64,000 nt of DNA from an uncultured Pelagibacteraceae bacterium. GTDB taxonomy: Bacteria > Pseudomonadota > Alphaproteobacteria > Pelagibacterales > Pelagibacteraceae. This document shows positions 45,627-56,860 of the stretch, one piece after another (the first letter of the stretch is position 1; each line of letters begins with the position of its first letter). The translations under genes were made by a program, and so were the position numbers. The notes below the pieces were generated by a model. That model did no database searches. It was not told the DNA's origin and saw only the letters and a program-made list of their open reading frames with translations. The DNA lies in NCBI GenBank assembly GCA_902594395.1, contig CACJLZ010000002.1, forward strand, positions 1 to 64,000, given 5' to 3'.

Positions 45627-46322
45627 TTAAAAATGGTTTTTAAGATTTTTTGAAAAAAAATAACTTGGCCCCATTTTTTTTTCAAAATAATACCCATGCT
45701 TAATTAAATAATCACTCAAATCTATCTCATTTTTTGGATTTAAAATCTCGATACATATAAGTTTAGGATTATAAAATTTTAGATTTATTGATTTGATTAC
45801 TTTTATATCTAATCCCTCTATATCTATATTTAAAAAATCAAATTTGTGATTTATCAAATTATTTATTGTTTTTGTTTCAACATAATAAGTTTTTTTTCTT
45901 AATTTATCACTATCAGATAATTTTAAATGATCTAGAGATATTGTGTTTAGTGGACTAAACAGATTTTCTATATAAACCTCAACTTTTTCGACCTTGTCAC
46001 TAATGGCAGCACATATATTTTTATCATTTGGTCTTAAGATATTAAACAAATCAATAGATGTTTGATTTAAATCTATGTTAGTTCCTTTCCATCCTTTTTT
46101 ATGAAGTAAATATGTGTTATTAAACTTAATTGGATGAAATGCACCAATATCTAAATACGTACCTTTGTTAATTTTATCTTTAAAAAATTCTATGATAAAA
46201 ATATCTTCACCACATTGGGAGTAACTTTTTTTCTTCAAAAAAAATTTTTCTAACCAAAATATTCTGAAAAATAAATAAGGTTTATAAAAAATACTGTCTT
46301 TATTTATGAATTTTTTAATCAT
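45627..46322 (-). CDS. FkbM family methyltransferase
   Basis: The 231-residue protein has the FkbM pattern: YSQCGEDIFIIEFFKD, the SAM loop TYLDIGAFHPIKFNNTYLL, a KGWKGTNIDLN segment and FDFLNIDIEGLD before the C-terminal strand. FkbM enzymes O-methylate sugars or small molecules, often in surface polysaccharide clusters. It lies just upstream of tRNA-Ser on the plus axis and near a GT17-like gene, a small accessory group between gyrB and lepA. Confidence 0.85.
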   Translation of the reverse strand: MIKKFINKDSIFYKPYLFFRIFWLEKFFLKKKSYSQCGEDIFIIEFFKDKINKGTYLDIGAFHPIKFNNTYLLHKKGWKGTNIDLNQTSIDLFNILRPNDKNICAAISDKVEKVEVYIENLFSPLNTISLDHLKLSDSDKLRKKTYYVETKTINNLINHKFDFLNIDIEGLDIKVIKSINLKFYNPKLICIEILNPKNEIDLSDYLIKHGYYFEKKMGPSYFFSKNLKNHF

Positions 46323-46335
46323 ATCAAAATTCTAA

Positions 46336-46425
46336 TGGCGGAGAGAATGGGATTCGAACCCATGAAAGAGTTTCCCCTTTACACGCTTTCCAAGCGTGCG
46401 CCTTCAACCACTCGGCCACCTCTCC
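46336..46425 (-). tRNA. tRNA-Ser (GGA)
   Basis: A 90-base class II tRNA on the minus strand: acceptor GGAGAGG/TCTCTCC, anticodon stem CACGC/GCGTG with loop TTGGAAA (GGA, Ser), a long variable arm and a standard T loop TTCGAAT, with encoded CCA. It sits between the FkbM gene and the GT17-like gene. Confidence 0.95.
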
Positions 46426-46433
46426 AATTAAAT

Positions 46434-47243
46434 CTAAATAATAAAATCATGGTACTTGCTTATATTCTTAAGAATATAATCTGGGAAATCTTCATTTAAT
46501 TCTACTACTTCATACTTATGACCTCTTTCAAAAAGATCTTCTTTATTTGCTATTTTTTTTTTAATAGTTTTTTCAGAACAAAATTTTTCATCAGAATATT
46601 CTGAGTGTGCAAAAGTTTTTAATTTGAGAGATATTTCTGCTACTGACATTATGTTATTAAAATGCCATCCAGCATTATGAAATATTTCAATATTTTTTTC
46701 TTTGTCAAATCTTAAAAAATTATATTTAAGGTTTTTTGTAATAACTTTTTGTCTCATAAAATCTATAGACTTCAAATTCTTTTTTTTACAAACTCTTGTA
46801 CCTTCCCAAGGTGTCTCGTGAGGATTAAAAATATTGAATTTATAATTGAAGCATTTTTGCAGAAATATTCCATATTTTTTATTTAGCTTAAAATTTTTTA
46901 ATAATTCTGGATTAATTATTTCATCTGGGTCAGAAAAAAAAATATAATCATCGGGATCAGCAAAATTTGTCTCTGAAAGTAGGAACTCCCTTTGGATTGC
47001 TTGGTTTTCCCAACGATTTGTATTTTTTGGAAAAGGTTTTTCTAATAAGGAATATTTTATTTTTTTTGCATCATAATAATCTTTCCAAACAAAATTTTTT
47101 TTCTTTTCTTTACCTGTATGATCAAATTTTGACTCACAAATTACAAAATAATCAACATGATTGGATAATATATTATACCTTAATTCAAACATAAAATTAT
47201 TATCAAAAAAAGTTATACAATCTAAAATTTTGTTTTTTACCAT
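46434..47243 (-). CDS. Glycosyltransferase family 17-like protein
   Basis: The 269-residue protein opens with KILDCITFFDNNFMFELR and has VDYFVICESKFDHTG, the metal-binding FFSDPDEIINP (Asp-x-Asp) and NAGWHFNNIMS, the pattern of GT17 (beta-1,4-N-acetylglucosaminyltransferase III-like) proteins. Bacterial members decorate surface glycans. The actual sugar and acceptor are unknown. It ends 8 bases before tRNA-Ser and lies 11 bases after lepA on the same strand. Confidence 0.83.
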   Translation of the reverse strand: MVKNKILDCITFFDNNFMFELRYNILSNHVDYFVICESKFDHTGKEKKKNFVWKDYYDAKKIKYSLLEKPFPKNTNRWENQAIQREFLLSETNFADPDDYIFFSDPDEIINPELLKNFKLNKKYGIFLQKCFNYKFNIFNPHETPWEGTRVCKKKNLKSIDFMRQKVITKNLKYNFLRFDKEKNIEIFHNAGWHFNNIMSVAEISLKLKTFAHSEYSDEKFCSEKTIKKKIANKEDLFERGHKYEVVELNEDFPDYILKNISKYHDFII

Positions 47244-47254
47244 CAGAAAATAAT

Positions 47255-49060
47255 TTATTCTTTTTGTATTTTTAATACTCCTATAAAAGCCTCTTGTGGA
47301 ATTTCTACCCTACCAAATTGTTTAGATCTTGCTTTACCCTTTTTCTGTTTTTCTAAAAGTTTTCTTTTTCTATCTGTCGCTCCACCACCATGAATTTTTG
47401 TCAAAACATCCTTTTTAAATCCTTTTATTGTCTCCCTAGCAATTATTTTTCCACCTATTGCTGCTTGAACGGGTATCATAAAATTATGTCTTGGTATTAA
47501 ATCTTTCAATTTTTCACAAACTTCTCTTCCAGTCTTTTGAGCAAAATCTTTATGAATCATCATGGCTAAAGCATCCACTGGCTCTCCATTTACTAAAATA
47601 TTAAGTTTGACTAGATCACCATTTCTGTAGCCGATAATTTCGTAATCAAAACTAGCATAACCGCTTGTCATAGATTTAATTCTATCATTAAAATCAAAAA
47701 CTACTTCATTCAATGGTAATTCATAAGTTAGTACAGCTCGATTTCCAGAATAATTTAAATTGATTTGAATTCCCCTTTTGTCTTGGCATAATTTTATTAT
47801 AGAGCCCAAATATTGGTCTGGGGTGATTATAGTAGCTCTGATCCAGGGCTCCTCTATGAAATTTATCAATGTGGGATCTGGTAAGCTTGATGGATTTTGT
47901 AAATCTTTTATTTCTCCATTATTAAAGTTAATTTTATATACTACACCTGGTGTTGTGGTTAATAAATTTACATCAAACTCTCTTTCTAATCTTTCAGTGA
48001 TTATTTCAAGATGAAGTAATCCTAAAAATCCACATCTAAAACCCAGGCCTAAAGCTGAAGAAGACTCAGCTTCAAAAGAAAAACTAGAATCATTTAATTG
48101 TAACTTTGCCAAACCATCTTTTAATTTTTGATATTCAGAGCTGTCCACTGGAAATAATCCGCAAAACACTACTGGCTTGCTGGGCTTAAATCCAGGTAAA
48201 GCCTCAATTTTAGGTTTGGAAGCATCACAAATAGTGTCTCCAACTTTTGTATCTGATAAAACTTTAATACCGGTTGTTATAAAACCTATTTCACCAGAAT
48301 TTAACTCATTTATATCCTTAGGTTTGGGAGTAAAAACTCCAACTTTTTCTACAATATAATCTTGATTAGTAGAAAGCATCTTAATCTTCATATTTTTTGT
48401 AATTTTACCATTAATAACTCTAACTAATATTACAACACCTAAATAAGTATCGTACCAACTATCAACTAATAAACATTTTAAATCTTCATTTATATTTCCT
48501 TTTGGTCCAGGTAATCGATAAATAATTTGCTCTAAGATTTCCTCTACTCCCTCTCCAGTTTTACCAGAACATGGAACTGCATTTTCTGTATCAATACCAA
48601 TGACATCTTCGATTTGTTTTTTAGTTCTCTCTAAATCTGATGCAGGTAAATCAATCTTATTTAAAATAGGAATAATTTCATGGTTAATATCCAGGGCTTG
48701 ATAAACATTGGCAAGTGTTTGTGCTTCTACACCCTGCGTACTGTCAACAATTAATATTGAACCCTCACAAGCATAAAGTGATCTACTCACTTCATAGCTA
48801 AAATCTACATGGCCAGGTGTATCAATGATGTTTAAGATATAATTTTTTCCGTTTTTTGCTTTATAATTTAATTTTACGGTTTGTGCTTTTATTGTGATAC
48901 CTCTCTCTCTTTCTATATCCATTGAATCTAAAACTTGAGATTTCATCTCTCTTTCGGTTAATCCACCACAACTATGAATGATTCTATCTGCAATAGTAGA
49001 TTTACCATGATCTATATGCGCGATGATTGCAAAATTTCTTATATTATCAATGGTGCTCAT
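47255..49060 (-). CDS. lepA: Elongation factor 4 (back-translocase)
   Basis: This 601-residue ribosomal GTPase has the G1 loop [14 protein letters not shown]3 DTPGHVDF, G4 NKIDLP and the LepA-specific C-terminal segment [20 protein letters not shown]. It moves or remodels stalled ribosomes. It is in the usual size range and appears complete. Confidence 0.97.
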   Translation of the reverse strand: MSTIDNIRNFAIIAHIDHGKSTIADRIIHSCGGLTEREMKSQVLDSMDIERERGITIKAQTVKLNYKAKNGKNYILNIIDTPGHVDFSYEVSRSLYACEGSILIVDSTQGVEAQTLANVYQALDINHEIIPILNKIDLPASDLERTKKQIEDVIGIDTENAVPCSGKTGEGVEEILEQIIYRLPGPKGNINEDLKCLLVDSWYDTYLGVVILVRVINGKITKNMKIKMLSTNQDYIVEKVGVFTPKPKDINELNSGEIGFITTGIKVLSDTKVGDTICDASKPKIEALPGFKPSKPVVFCGLFPVDSSEYQKLKDGLAKLQLNDSSFSFEAESSSALGLGFRCGFLGLLHLEIITERLEREFDVNLLTTTPGVVYKINFNNGEIKDLQNPSSLPDPTLINFIEEPWIRATIITPDQYLGSIIKLCQDKRGIQINLNYSGNRAVLTYELPLNEVVFDFNDRIKSMTSGYASFDYEIIGYRNGDLVKLNILVNGEPVDALAMMIHKDFAQKTGREVCEKLKDLIPRHNFMIPVQAAIGGKIIARETIKGFKKDVLTKIHGGGATDRKRKLLEKQKKGKARSKQFGRVEIPQEAFIGVLKIQKE

Positions 49061-49066
49061 TTAAAA

Positions 49067-51472
49067 TTATGATCGGATTTTAGCACCAGTTTTATTTTCA
49101 ACTGTCTTGATTATCAAGTTATTAATTTGTTCTAAATCAGCCTCATTTAAGGTTTTTTCGGATGACTGTATTGTTACACTTATTGCTATTGATTTATGAT
49201 TTTCAGGAATGTTTTCACCTTCATAAACATCAAAAACTCTAACATTTTTTACTAAACTTTCATCTACACTTGAGATGACATTTATTAAATCTTGAGCATT
49301 CACATTTTTGTTTATAATAAATGCAAAATCCCTCTCAGATTTTTGATAATCAGAAAATGAGAATTTTACCTTAAGATCATTTAGAGTTTTCTCTGGTAAT
49401 TTTAAATTATCCATAAAAATTTCAAAACCAACTAAAGACTCAGTTTTCATATCGACCTGCTTTAGAATATTAGGATGTATTTCTCCAAAATATGCAGCCA
49501 CTTGATCATTTCTGTTATCTAAAAACAGTCTTCCTGATTTGCCAGGGTGATAATAATTAGGCGTTTTGTTATCAATGAAAAATTTTTTAGAATCGTAACC
49601 AGCTTCAACTAAAGTTTGGATTACGTCTCTTTTCACATCAAACACATCTACATTTCTATCTTTTTCTATCCAAGATAATCTTGATTTTTTTCCTGCAGAC
49701 AAACCACAGACTACTGTATTCTGTTCACCGGGATTAGAACCATTAAAAATAGGACCTATTTCAAATACTGATAAATCCTTAAAACCTCTATCGAGGTTTT
49801 TATTAATATGCATTATTAAATTTGAAAAAACTGAATTCCTTAAAACTCCTAATTCTGTACTTATAGGATTAATAATTTTTATCTCTTTTTTTTTGTCTCT
49901 AAAATAATCATTATAACGTTGGTCTGTGAACGACCAAGTGATTGCTTCCAGATAACCTTTAGAGGCAATTGATCTTTGTAAAAAATGAAATAATTTCTGA
50001 AATTTATTTAAAGTAGATTTTTTTCTTTGTTTAATTGGCTCTATATTCTTTATCTTTTCATAACCACTTATTCTTACCAACTCCTCGACAATATCTACTT
50101 CCTGTGAAATATCCGGTCTCCATGAAGGAACACCTAATTTTAATCTTTTTTTGTCACTTTTTACCCCAAAACCAAGATTCTCTAAAATTTTAATCATTTC
50201 TTTTAAAGAAATTTTAAAACCAGATATTTTTTCAAAAATATTTGGGTCAAATGAGATTTTTTTTGTTTTGTAAGTTTCTATTTTTTGAATATCAATTTTG
50301 CTAATTTCACCACCACAAATCTCTTTTATTAATTTTGCAGCTTTATTTAAACCATCTTCGATTGATAACGGATCTATGCCTCTTTCAAATCTAAACTTTG
50401 CATCAGTGTCTAGATTCAATTTCTTTGCTGTATTTCTTATTGATCCCGGTTCAAAATAAGCTGACTCTAATAATATATTTTTCGTATCAAATTCTGTACC
50501 AGATCTTGTACCACCAATAATTCCTCCAAGTCCTAAAATACCTTTATTATCGCTAATAACACACATGCCACTCTCCAATTTATAATTTTTATTATCAAGT
50601 GCTGTAAACTCTTCTCCAGACTTAGAGTTTCGAACAATTATACCTTTTTCAATTTTGTCAGCGTCATAAGCATGTAATGGACGATTAACATCAAGCATAA
50701 CATAGTTTGTGATGTCAACTATTGCTGAGATAGGTTTTTGACCAATAGAAGTTAACTTATCTTTAAGCCATTTAGGGCTTTCAGAATTTTTGACATTTGT
50801 AATTAAACAGCTTCCAAACGCAGTACATCCTTGTCCTTTTTCCTTATTAATTTTTACTTTTAAAGTATGTTTATTTCTTGAATGAATTTTTTTTTCCTCT
50901 AAATCTACTAACTTTCCAAAACCTGATGCAGCCAGATCTCTAGCAATTCCTCTAATTCCAAGACAGTCTGGTCTATTAGGTGTTATAGAGAGATCAATAA
51001 GATTTACTTTTGATTTTGAAAAATAACTTTTACCAATATTTTTTCTAAATTCCTTTTTTAATTCAGTAATCCCATCACTCTCATAAGACAAATTTAATTC
51101 AGACTCTGAACAAAGCATTCCATAAGATGTAACACCCCTTATTTTAGTAACTGCTAATTTTGTCTTAGTTTTGGGAATAATTGCACCTGGAGGAGCATAT
51201 ATAGTCAACAATCCCTCTCTCGCATTTTCTGCACCACATACAACTTTTTTAATATCATTTTCTCCAATATTAACATCGCAAACTTTTAGTCGATCTGCAT
51301 TTGGATGTTTTTCAATTTTTATGATTTCAGCTACTTTGAATAACTCGTTATCAGCAGAAAGTCTCTCTATACTTTCTACCTCTAAGCCTATGTTGGTAAG
51401 TTGTTCTAAAAGATTTTTTTCTCTCAGATTTGTTTTCAGATGATCTTTTAACCAATCAAATGTTATTATCAT
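49067..51472 (-). CDS. pheT: Phenylalanyl-tRNA synthetase beta subunit
   Basis: The 801-residue subunit shows the EMAP-like tRNA-binding domain (about 38-150), the B3/B4 editing domain, B5 (about 405-475), a catalytic-like domain and the C-terminal anticodon-binding FDX-ACB domain ([18 protein letters not shown] onward). It pairs with PheS as a two-two complex. It overlaps pheS by 4 bases (ATGA), matching the need for equal amounts. Confidence 0.96.
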   Translation of the reverse strand: MIITFDWLKDHLKTNLREKNLLEQLTNIGLEVESIERLSADNELFKVAEIIKIEKHPNADRLKVCDVNIGENDIKKVVCGAENAREGLLTIYAPPGAIIPKTKTKLAVTKIRGVTSYGMLCSESELNLSYESDGITELKKEFRKNIGKSYFSKSKVNLIDLSITPNRPDCLGIRGIARDLAASGFGKLVDLEEKKIHSRNKHTLKVKINKEKGQGCTAFGSCLITNVKNSESPKWLKDKLTSIGQKPISAIVDITNYVMLDVNRPLHAYDADKIEKGIIVRNSKSGEEFTALDNKNYKLESGMCVISDNKGILGLGGIIGGTRSGTEFDTKNILLESAYFEPGSIRNTAKKLNLDTDAKFRFERGIDPLSIEDGLNKAAKLIKEICGGEISKIDIQKIETYKTKKISFDPNIFEKISGFKISLKEMIKILENLGFGVKSDKKRLKLGVPSWRPDISQEVDIVEELVRISGYEKIKNIEPIKQRKKSTLNKFQKLFHFLQRSIASKGYLEAITWSFTDQRYNDYFRDKKKEIKIINPISTELGVLRNSVFSNLIMHINKNLDRGFKDLSVFEIGPIFNGSNPGEQNTVVCGLSAGKKSRLSWIEKDRNVDVFDVKRDVIQTLVEAGYDSKKFFIDNKTPNYYHPGKSGRLFLDNRNDQVAAYFGEIHPNILKQVDMKTESLVGFEIFMDNLKLPEKTLNDLKVKFSFSDYQKSERDFAFIINKNVNAQDLINVISSVDESLVKNVRVFDVYEGENIPENHKSIAISVTIQSSEKTLNEADLEQINNLIIKTVENKTGAKIRS

Positions 51473-52536
51473 CGACTAAGGCCCCTATAATTCGTAGGTA
51501 CGTCTAGCGGATCAAATCCAAAATGATTTAACCATCTATAATCACAATCAAAAAAAGCTCTTAAGTCATTTATCCCATATTTGAGCATTGCAAGTCTATC
51601 AATCCCAATACCAAATGCGTATCCCTGAAACTTTGATGGATCAACTTTAACATTTTTTAAAACATTAGGATGAACCATTCCACAGCCTAAAATCTCTAAC
51701 CATTGATTACCTTCTCCTATTATAATTTTTCCATTTTTCATTTCGTATCCAATGTCAACTTCAGCGGATGGTTCTGTAAAAGGAAAATGGCTCGGTCTAA
51801 ATCTCATCTTAATTTTATCTACTTCAAAAAACTCTTTGATAAAATAATTTAAACATCCTTTCAAATGACCCATGTTTATATTTTTATCTATATGAAGTCC
51901 TTCAACTTGATGAAACATTGGTGAATGAGTTTGGTCACTATCTGATCTATAAGTTCTTCCCGGTGCAATAATTTTAAATGGTGGCTTATCTTTCAACATA
52001 GTTCTAATTTGGACTGGAGAAGTATGTGTTCGTAGTAATTTCTGCTTTTTTTCATCCAGATAAAAAGTATCGTGCATATCTCTAGCTGGATGATTTTCTG
52101 GTGTATTTAACGCTGTAAAATTATTATATTCATTCTCGACGTCTGGACCTTCCGCCACGCTAAAACCTATTTCGGAAAAAATTGATGATATTATATCGAT
52201 CGTTTGTGAAACTGGATGAATTTTCCCTCGAACAAATGATCTTTCCGGTAATGTTATGTCAATTTTTTCTTTTTCTAATTTCTTGCTAATTTCAGCACTT
52301 TCAAGTTCATTTATTTTCGAACTTATTAAATCCTGGAGTTCATCTTTTATTATGTTCAAATCAGAAGCAAATTTTTTTCTTTCTGACTCTGCAATTGCTC
52401 CAATTTTTTTAAATTGAGTTGAAATTAATCCACTTTTGCCAAATAGATCAGATTTAATTTGGTTTATTTCTGCAATATCTAATTTTCCACTAAGTTTTGA
52501 AAAAAATTCATCTTTTATTTTTTTAAGATCTGACAT
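51469..52536 (-). CDS. pheS: Phenylalanyl-tRNA synthetase alpha subunit
   Basis: It carries the class II catalytic core: [55 protein letters not shown] (motif 2) and [12 protein letters not shown]-type motif 3 (here [13 protein letters not shown]). A coiled-coil N-terminal domain precedes it. The length is 355 residues. It follows rplT by 43 bases in the common order infC-rpmI-rplT-pheS-pheT. Confidence 0.97.
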   Translation of the reverse strand: MSDLKKIKDEFFSKLSGKLDIAEINQIKSDLFGKSGLISTQFKKIGAIAESERKKFASDLNIIKDELQDLISSKINELESAEISKKLEKEKIDITLPERSFVRGKIHPVSQTIDIISSIFSEIGFSVAEGPDVENEYNNFTALNTPENHPARDMHDTFYLDEKKQKLLRTHTSPVQIRTMLKDKPPFKIIAPGRTYRSDSDQTHSPMFHQVEGLHIDKNINMGHLKGCLNYFIKEFFEVDKIKMRFRPSHFPFTEPSAEVDIGYEMKNGKIIIGEGNQWLEILGCGMVHPNVLKNVKVDPSKFQGYAFGIGIDRLAMLKYGINDLRAFFDCDYRWLNHFGFDPLDVPTNYRGLSR

Positions 52537-52579
52537 TTACACAGATTATTTCTTCAGAGAAATAAAACAATAGCGAAGA

Positions 52580-52936
52580 TTAATTTAAAGCAGATTGAGC
52601 TTTTTGGACTATAGTTTTAAAGGCTTCTGGACTATCATACGCTATCTCAGCTAGAATTTTTCTATCAATTTTTATTCCACATTTATTTAATCCGTTAATA
52701 AACTTAGAGTACGTCAAACCTTCTGCTCTCACCCCGGCGTTTATTCTTTGTATCCACAGTGATTTAAAATCTCTTTTCTTATTTCTACGATCTCTGTATG
52801 CATACTGCATTGCTTTTTCCATAGCTTGCTTTGCAACTCTGATAGTGTTTTTTCTTCTGCCCCATTGACCTTTGACAGCTTTTAAAACTTTTTTATGTTT
52901 TGCTCTACTAGTAACACCTCTTTTAACTCTTGCCAT
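52580..52936 (-). CDS. rplT: 50S ribosomal protein L20
   Basis: The 118-residue protein begins [19 protein letters not shown] and has [20 protein letters not shown] and [18 protein letters not shown], typical L20. L20 is an early 50S assembly protein and in some bacteria represses its own operon through mRNA binding. It starts one base after rpmI ends. Confidence 0.97.
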   Translation of the reverse strand: MARVKRGVTSRAKHKKVLKAVKGQWGRRKNTIRVAKQAMEKAMQYAYRDRRNKKRDFKSLWIQRINAGVRAEGLTYSKFINGLNKCGIKIDRKILAEIAYDSPEAFKTIVQKAQSALN

Positions 52937-52937
52937 A

Positions 52938-53144
52938 TTAACCCCTTAGACTGTAAGGCATATATGACTTAACAATTTTACCATCTTGTTTCGACATAGT
53001 TGTGGTGCCTCTTAATTTTCTTATTTGAGAATTTGTTCTTTTTATCATGCCATGTCTTTTACCAGCTTGGGCCATTATTACTTTACCTTTTGCAGATATT
53101 TTGAACCTTTTTTTTGCAGAGCTTTTTGTTTTTAGTTTTGGCAT
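52938..53144 (-). CDS. rpmI: 50S ribosomal protein L35
   Basis: The 68-residue basic protein begins [20 protein letters not shown] and has [19 protein letters not shown], the L35 pattern. It lies between infC and rplT as in most bacteria. I looked for an L20-type leader structure in the 53 bases upstream and could not support one. Confidence 0.96.
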   Translation of the reverse strand: MPKLKTKSSAKKRFKISAKGKVIMAQAGKRHGMIKRTNSQIRKLRGTTTMSKQDGKIVKSYMPYSLRG

Positions 53145-53197
53145 AATTTTGCGAGTTTATACAAAGAATGTAATTAATTTACAACTACTATTAAAGC

Positions 53198-53743
53198 TTA
53201 TAAAGGCTGAATTACCATTATCATTTGCTTTCCATCAAACTTCGGGTCCAATTCTACCTTGCCAATTTCTTTCATATCCTCTTTGATCTTAGTCATTAAT
53301 TCATTGCCTAAATGTGAGTGCTGAAGTTCTCTGCCTTTAAATCTTATTGTAAATTTCACTTTATCACCTTTGGCAATAAATTTTTTTGCATTTTTTACTT
53401 TGAACTCATAATCATGCGTCTCAGTTACGGGCCTCATTTTAATTTCTTTTAATGCAATTATTTTTTGTTTTTTTTTAGCAAGGTTTGCTTTTTTTTGTGC
53501 ATCATACTTATATTTTCCCATATCCATGATTTTGCAAACTGGTGGATTTGCATTTGGAGCTATTTCTATTAGATCTAAACCTTGATTCTTCGCCATCGAT
53601 ATTGCTTCGTTAGTGCTTATAACTCCTAAATTTTCTCCATCACTGCCTATAACTTGAACTTCCGGAGATGAAATTCTATTGTTAGATCTTGGACCTCGAT
53701 CCTTAGTTCTTCTCTGAAAATAATTTTGCTTAAAATCTGCCAC
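53198..53743 (-). CDS. infC: Translation initiation factor IF-3
   Basis: The 181-residue factor has the N-terminal domain with NRISSPEVQVIGSDGENLGV and DLIEIAPNANPPVCKIMDMGKY, a lysine-rich linker helix and the C-terminal KMRPVTETHDYEFKVKNA domain. The start is GTG directly after the thrS stop (TAAGTG). Rare starts are known for infC, since IF-3 rejects weak start codons and so limits its own synthesis; GTG may play that part here. Confidence 0.95.
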   Translation of the reverse strand: MADFKQNYFQRRTKDRGPRSNNRISSPEVQVIGSDGENLGVISTNEAISMAKNQGLDLIEIAPNANPPVCKIMDMGKYKYDAQKKANLAKKKQKIIALKEIKMRPVTETHDYEFKVKNAKKFIAKGDKVKFTIRFKGRELQHSHLGNELMTKIKEDMKEIGKVELDPKFDGKQMIMVIQPL

Positions 53744-55663
53744 TTAAATTGAAGATGCTTTATTTAAAGCAGAAAATGTCTTTAAAAATTTATTTAGTTC
53801 CATATTTTCTTGTTTATTAGAGTCCAACCTTCTAATAGTTACGGAGTTACTGTCAACTTCTTTTTTACCACAAATTAATAAAATAGGGACTTTTGTAAGA
53901 GAATGTTCTCGAATTTTGTAGTTTAAATTATGATTTTTTAAATCAACTATTGAGCTCATCCCAGCTTCTTTTATTTTTTTCGAAACTTTAATTGCATATT
54001 GCTCAAAGTCTTCTGAAATTGGAATTACTACTGTTTGCAATGGAGATATCCAAAATGGAAACTTTCCGGCATAATTCTCAATTAAAATCCCAATAAATCT
54101 CTCAAGTGATCCAAACAACGCTCTATGTAACATCACAGGAACTTTTTTTGTTCCATCTTTATCAACATAAGTAGCGTCTAACCTTCCAGGTAAGTTTAAA
54201 TCTACTTGCACAGTTCCACATTGCCAATCTCTTCCAATTGCGTCTCTTAATACAAATTCTATTTTTGGACCATAAAAGGCACCTTCTCCCTTATTTATAC
54301 TATATTCTAATTTTGTTGCTTTAACTGCCTCAAGTAATGAGGCCTCAGCTTTATCCCACACTTTATCTTCACCCACTCTTACTTCTGGCCTATCAGCATA
54401 TTTTAAAACTACTTTTTCAAAACCTAAATCTTTATAAATATCTAAAATTAAATTAGTTACATTTAAACACTCGCTAGTAATTTGATCCTCTGAACAAAAA
54501 ATATGCGCATCATCCTGTGTAAATGCTCTTACTCTAAGAAGTCCGTGTAAAGCTCCTGAAGGTTCATATCTATGAACTTTACCAAATTCTGTTATTCTTA
54601 ATGGTAAGTCTCTATAACTTTTTAAACCTTGATTAAAAACTTGTATATGACCAGGACAATTCATGGGTTTTATTGCAAAAACTTTTTCGTCAGGGGTCTC
54701 AGAGGTATACATGTTTTCTCCATATTTTTCCCAGTGTCCTGATTTTTCCCATAACAATCTATCTAATACCTCTGGGGTATTTACCTCTTTATAGCCAGCT
54801 GCATCTTGGCGCGCCCGCATATAATTAATTAGTTTTTGAAATAATGCCCAACCCTTCTCATGCCAGAAAACAGATCCTGGACTCTCCTCTCTGAAATGAA
54901 ACAAATCCATTTCTTTACCAAGTTTTCTGTGATCTCTTTTTTCTGCTTCCTCAATTCTTTTTAAATAATCATCTAAATCTTTTTGAGAGGCCCAGCCAGT
55001 TCCGTAAATTCTTTGTAACATTTCATTATTTGAATCTCCACGCCAATACGCACCAGCAACTTTTGTAAGCTTAAACGCTTTACCAATTTTTCCAGAAGAA
55101 ACTAAGTGTGGGCCTCTACACAAGTCATGCCAAGTATCACCATGATGATAAACAGTTAATTCCTCACTCTCCGGTATACTCTCTATTATTTCTGCTTTAT
55201 ATTTTTCACCAATTTTTTTGAAATGACTTATTGCTTTATCTCTGTTCCAAACCTCTCTTCTTGTTTTTACATCTTTGTCAATTATTTCTGACATTCTTTT
55301 TTCTATTTTTTCTAAATCATCCTCCGTAAAGGGTTCTTTACGTGCAAAATCATAGTAAAAGCCGTTTTCAATTACTGGTCCAATAGTTACTTGAGTGCCA
55401 GGGTATAATTCTTGAACAGCCATCGCCATAATGTGAGCAGTGTCATGTCTTATAACTTCAAGGCCTTCGGGATCTTTTGCAGTATAAATTTTTACCAAAC
55501 AATCTTTCTCGATTGAAAAATATAAATCTTTTAGCTCACCATCTACACTCATTATCAATGCTTGTTTTGATAATGACTTACTTATTTTTTCTGCAATATC
55601 TAAGCCTGTAACTTCTTTTGGGAATTCAATATTTTTTCCATCTGGTAGTGTAATTATAGGCAT
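53744..55663 (-). CDS. thrS: Threonyl-tRNA synthetase
   Basis: The 639-residue protein has a TGS domain (1-60), the editing domain with HDTAHIMA and the later HHGD and CRGPHL, then the class II core with zinc-site cysteine in MNCPGH, motif 2 in [20 protein letters not shown] and motif 3 [13 protein letters not shown], and a C-terminal anticodon domain. All editing residues appear present. It precedes infC with no gap, as in many bacteria. Confidence 0.97.
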   Translation of the reverse strand: MPIITLPDGKNIEFPKEVTGLDIAEKISKSLSKQALIMSVDGELKDLYFSIEKDCLVKIYTAKDPEGLEVIRHDTAHIMAMAVQELYPGTQVTIGPVIENGFYYDFARKEPFTEDDLEKIEKRMSEIIDKDVKTRREVWNRDKAISHFKKIGEKYKAEIIESIPESEELTVYHHGDTWHDLCRGPHLVSSGKIGKAFKLTKVAGAYWRGDSNNEMLQRIYGTGWASQKDLDDYLKRIEEAEKRDHRKLGKEMDLFHFREESPGSVFWHEKGWALFQKLINYMRARQDAAGYKEVNTPEVLDRLLWEKSGHWEKYGENMYTSETPDEKVFAIKPMNCPGHIQVFNQGLKSYRDLPLRITEFGKVHRYEPSGALHGLLRVRAFTQDDAHIFCSEDQITSECLNVTNLILDIYKDLGFEKVVLKYADRPEVRVGEDKVWDKAEASLLEAVKATKLEYSINKGEGAFYGPKIEFVLRDAIGRDWQCGTVQVDLNLPGRLDATYVDKDGTKKVPVMLHRALFGSLERFIGILIENYAGKFPFWISPLQTVVIPISEDFEQYAIKVSKKIKEAGMSSIVDLKNHNLNYKIREHSLTKVPILLICGKKEVDSNSVTIRRLDSNKQENMELNKFLKTFSALNKASSI

Positions 55664-56818
55664 TTAGTTTAATAGTCTTTTATACTCTGAATATGTAGAA
55701 AAACACATTTTTTCAACATTAAATTTTTTAATTATATTACTTCTTCCTTCTTTGCCCATTAGATTTATTGATGTTTCATCCATAGTTAATCCACGAATTA
55801 TTTTTTTACTTAAAGACTCTGCGTCTCCTGATTTAAATAAAAAGCCTGTTTTTTCATCATTAACTGTCTCGTTAGATCCTCCAATATTGCTAGCTATAAT
55901 TAATTTTTTCATTGATTGTGCCTCCACTGCTACTCTTCCAAAAGCTTCTGGTTCTATTGAGGCTGATACAATTATATCCGAAACTTTATAGGCTAACGCC
56001 ATATCTTCACAGTAATCTATAAATTTTATTTGATTTGTTAAACGATATTGCTCTGTGAGACGAATTAATTTTTTTTTATATAAATCTCTTCCTTGATCAT
56101 TTCCAAGTATAACCGCGTGAAAAGCTTCATAACCTAATTCAATTTTTACTAAGTTAATTGCCTCAATAAATAATTCTTGTCCTTTCCATGAAGTAAGCCT
56201 ACCCGGCATTAAAATGATTTTTTTTTCATCATTTATATTCCATTTTTGAAGTAATTTTTTTTCATCATTTTCTAGTTTTGTAGAAGAGTCAAAATAATCA
56301 ACATTTATACCTCTAAAAATAACTAGAAATTTTTTTTGGCTTGTCAAGAATTCAGAATAGTTTTCTTTAATATGAGAAAAAATAAAATTTGATCCCGCAA
56401 TTATCAAATCAGATCTTACCATAACAGAATTATAAAATTTTTTAAGTTTACCGCTAAAGTTATAAGTTCCATGAAATGTAGTTACAAACTTTCTATTTGT
56501 TAACTTTGTTGCAAATAAACAAGACCAGGCTGGCGCTCTACTTCTTGCGTGAACAATTGAGATCTTAAAAAATAAGATTATCCCAATTAATAAAATTGTA
56601 TTAATTAAAATTAATAATGGGTTTTTACTATGTACTGGAAGTTTAATTAATTTTACTTTTTTTTTATCAACAAATTTTGTTAATTCTCCTCCACTTGTTA
56701 CTATAAAAGATTCACACCCATTTTCTGGTAAATAATGAGCAATATCATAACATCCGGTTTCTGCTCCTCCATAACCTAGTTTTGGTATTACCTGCAAGAC
56801 TTTTATATTAGACGACAT
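55664..56818 (-). CDS. GT4-family glycosyltransferase
   Basis: The 384-residue GT-B enzyme has the N-terminal glycine loop IPKLGYGGAETGCYDIA, the middle LMPGRLTSWKGQELFI and the donor-site motif EPEAFGRVAVEAQ (the Glu-x7-Glu pattern). It likely adds a sugar to LPS or another surface lipid at the inner membrane. It is directly ahead of thrS (no gap) and divergent from the hydrolase gene (42 bases apart). The sugar is unknown. Confidence 0.87.
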   Translation of the reverse strand: MSSNIKVLQVIPKLGYGGAETGCYDIAHYLPENGCESFIVTSGGELTKFVDKKKVKLIKLPVHSKNPLLILINTILLIGIILFFKISIVHARSRAPAWSCLFATKLTNRKFVTTFHGTYNFSGKLKKFYNSVMVRSDLIIAGSNFIFSHIKENYSEFLTSQKKFLVIFRGINVDYFDSSTKLENDEKKLLQKWNINDEKKIILMPGRLTSWKGQELFIEAINLVKIELGYEAFHAVILGNDQGRDLYKKKLIRLTEQYRLTNQIKFIDYCEDMALAYKVSDIIVSASIEPEAFGRVAVEAQSMKKLIIASNIGGSNETVNDEKTGFLFKSGDAESLSKKIIRGLTMDETSINLMGKEGRSNIIKKFNVEKMCFSTYSEYKRLLN

Positions 56819-56860
56819 GTATTAAGATTATATAATAATAGAGATAACTAATAAACTTTT

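Noticed and set aside
52537-53197. L20-type autoregulatory leader or pheS attenuator in the gaps of infC-rpmI-rplT-pheS
   Set aside because: The gaps (53, 1 and 43 bases) show no Phe-rich leader frame and no terminator-like stem that I could support.
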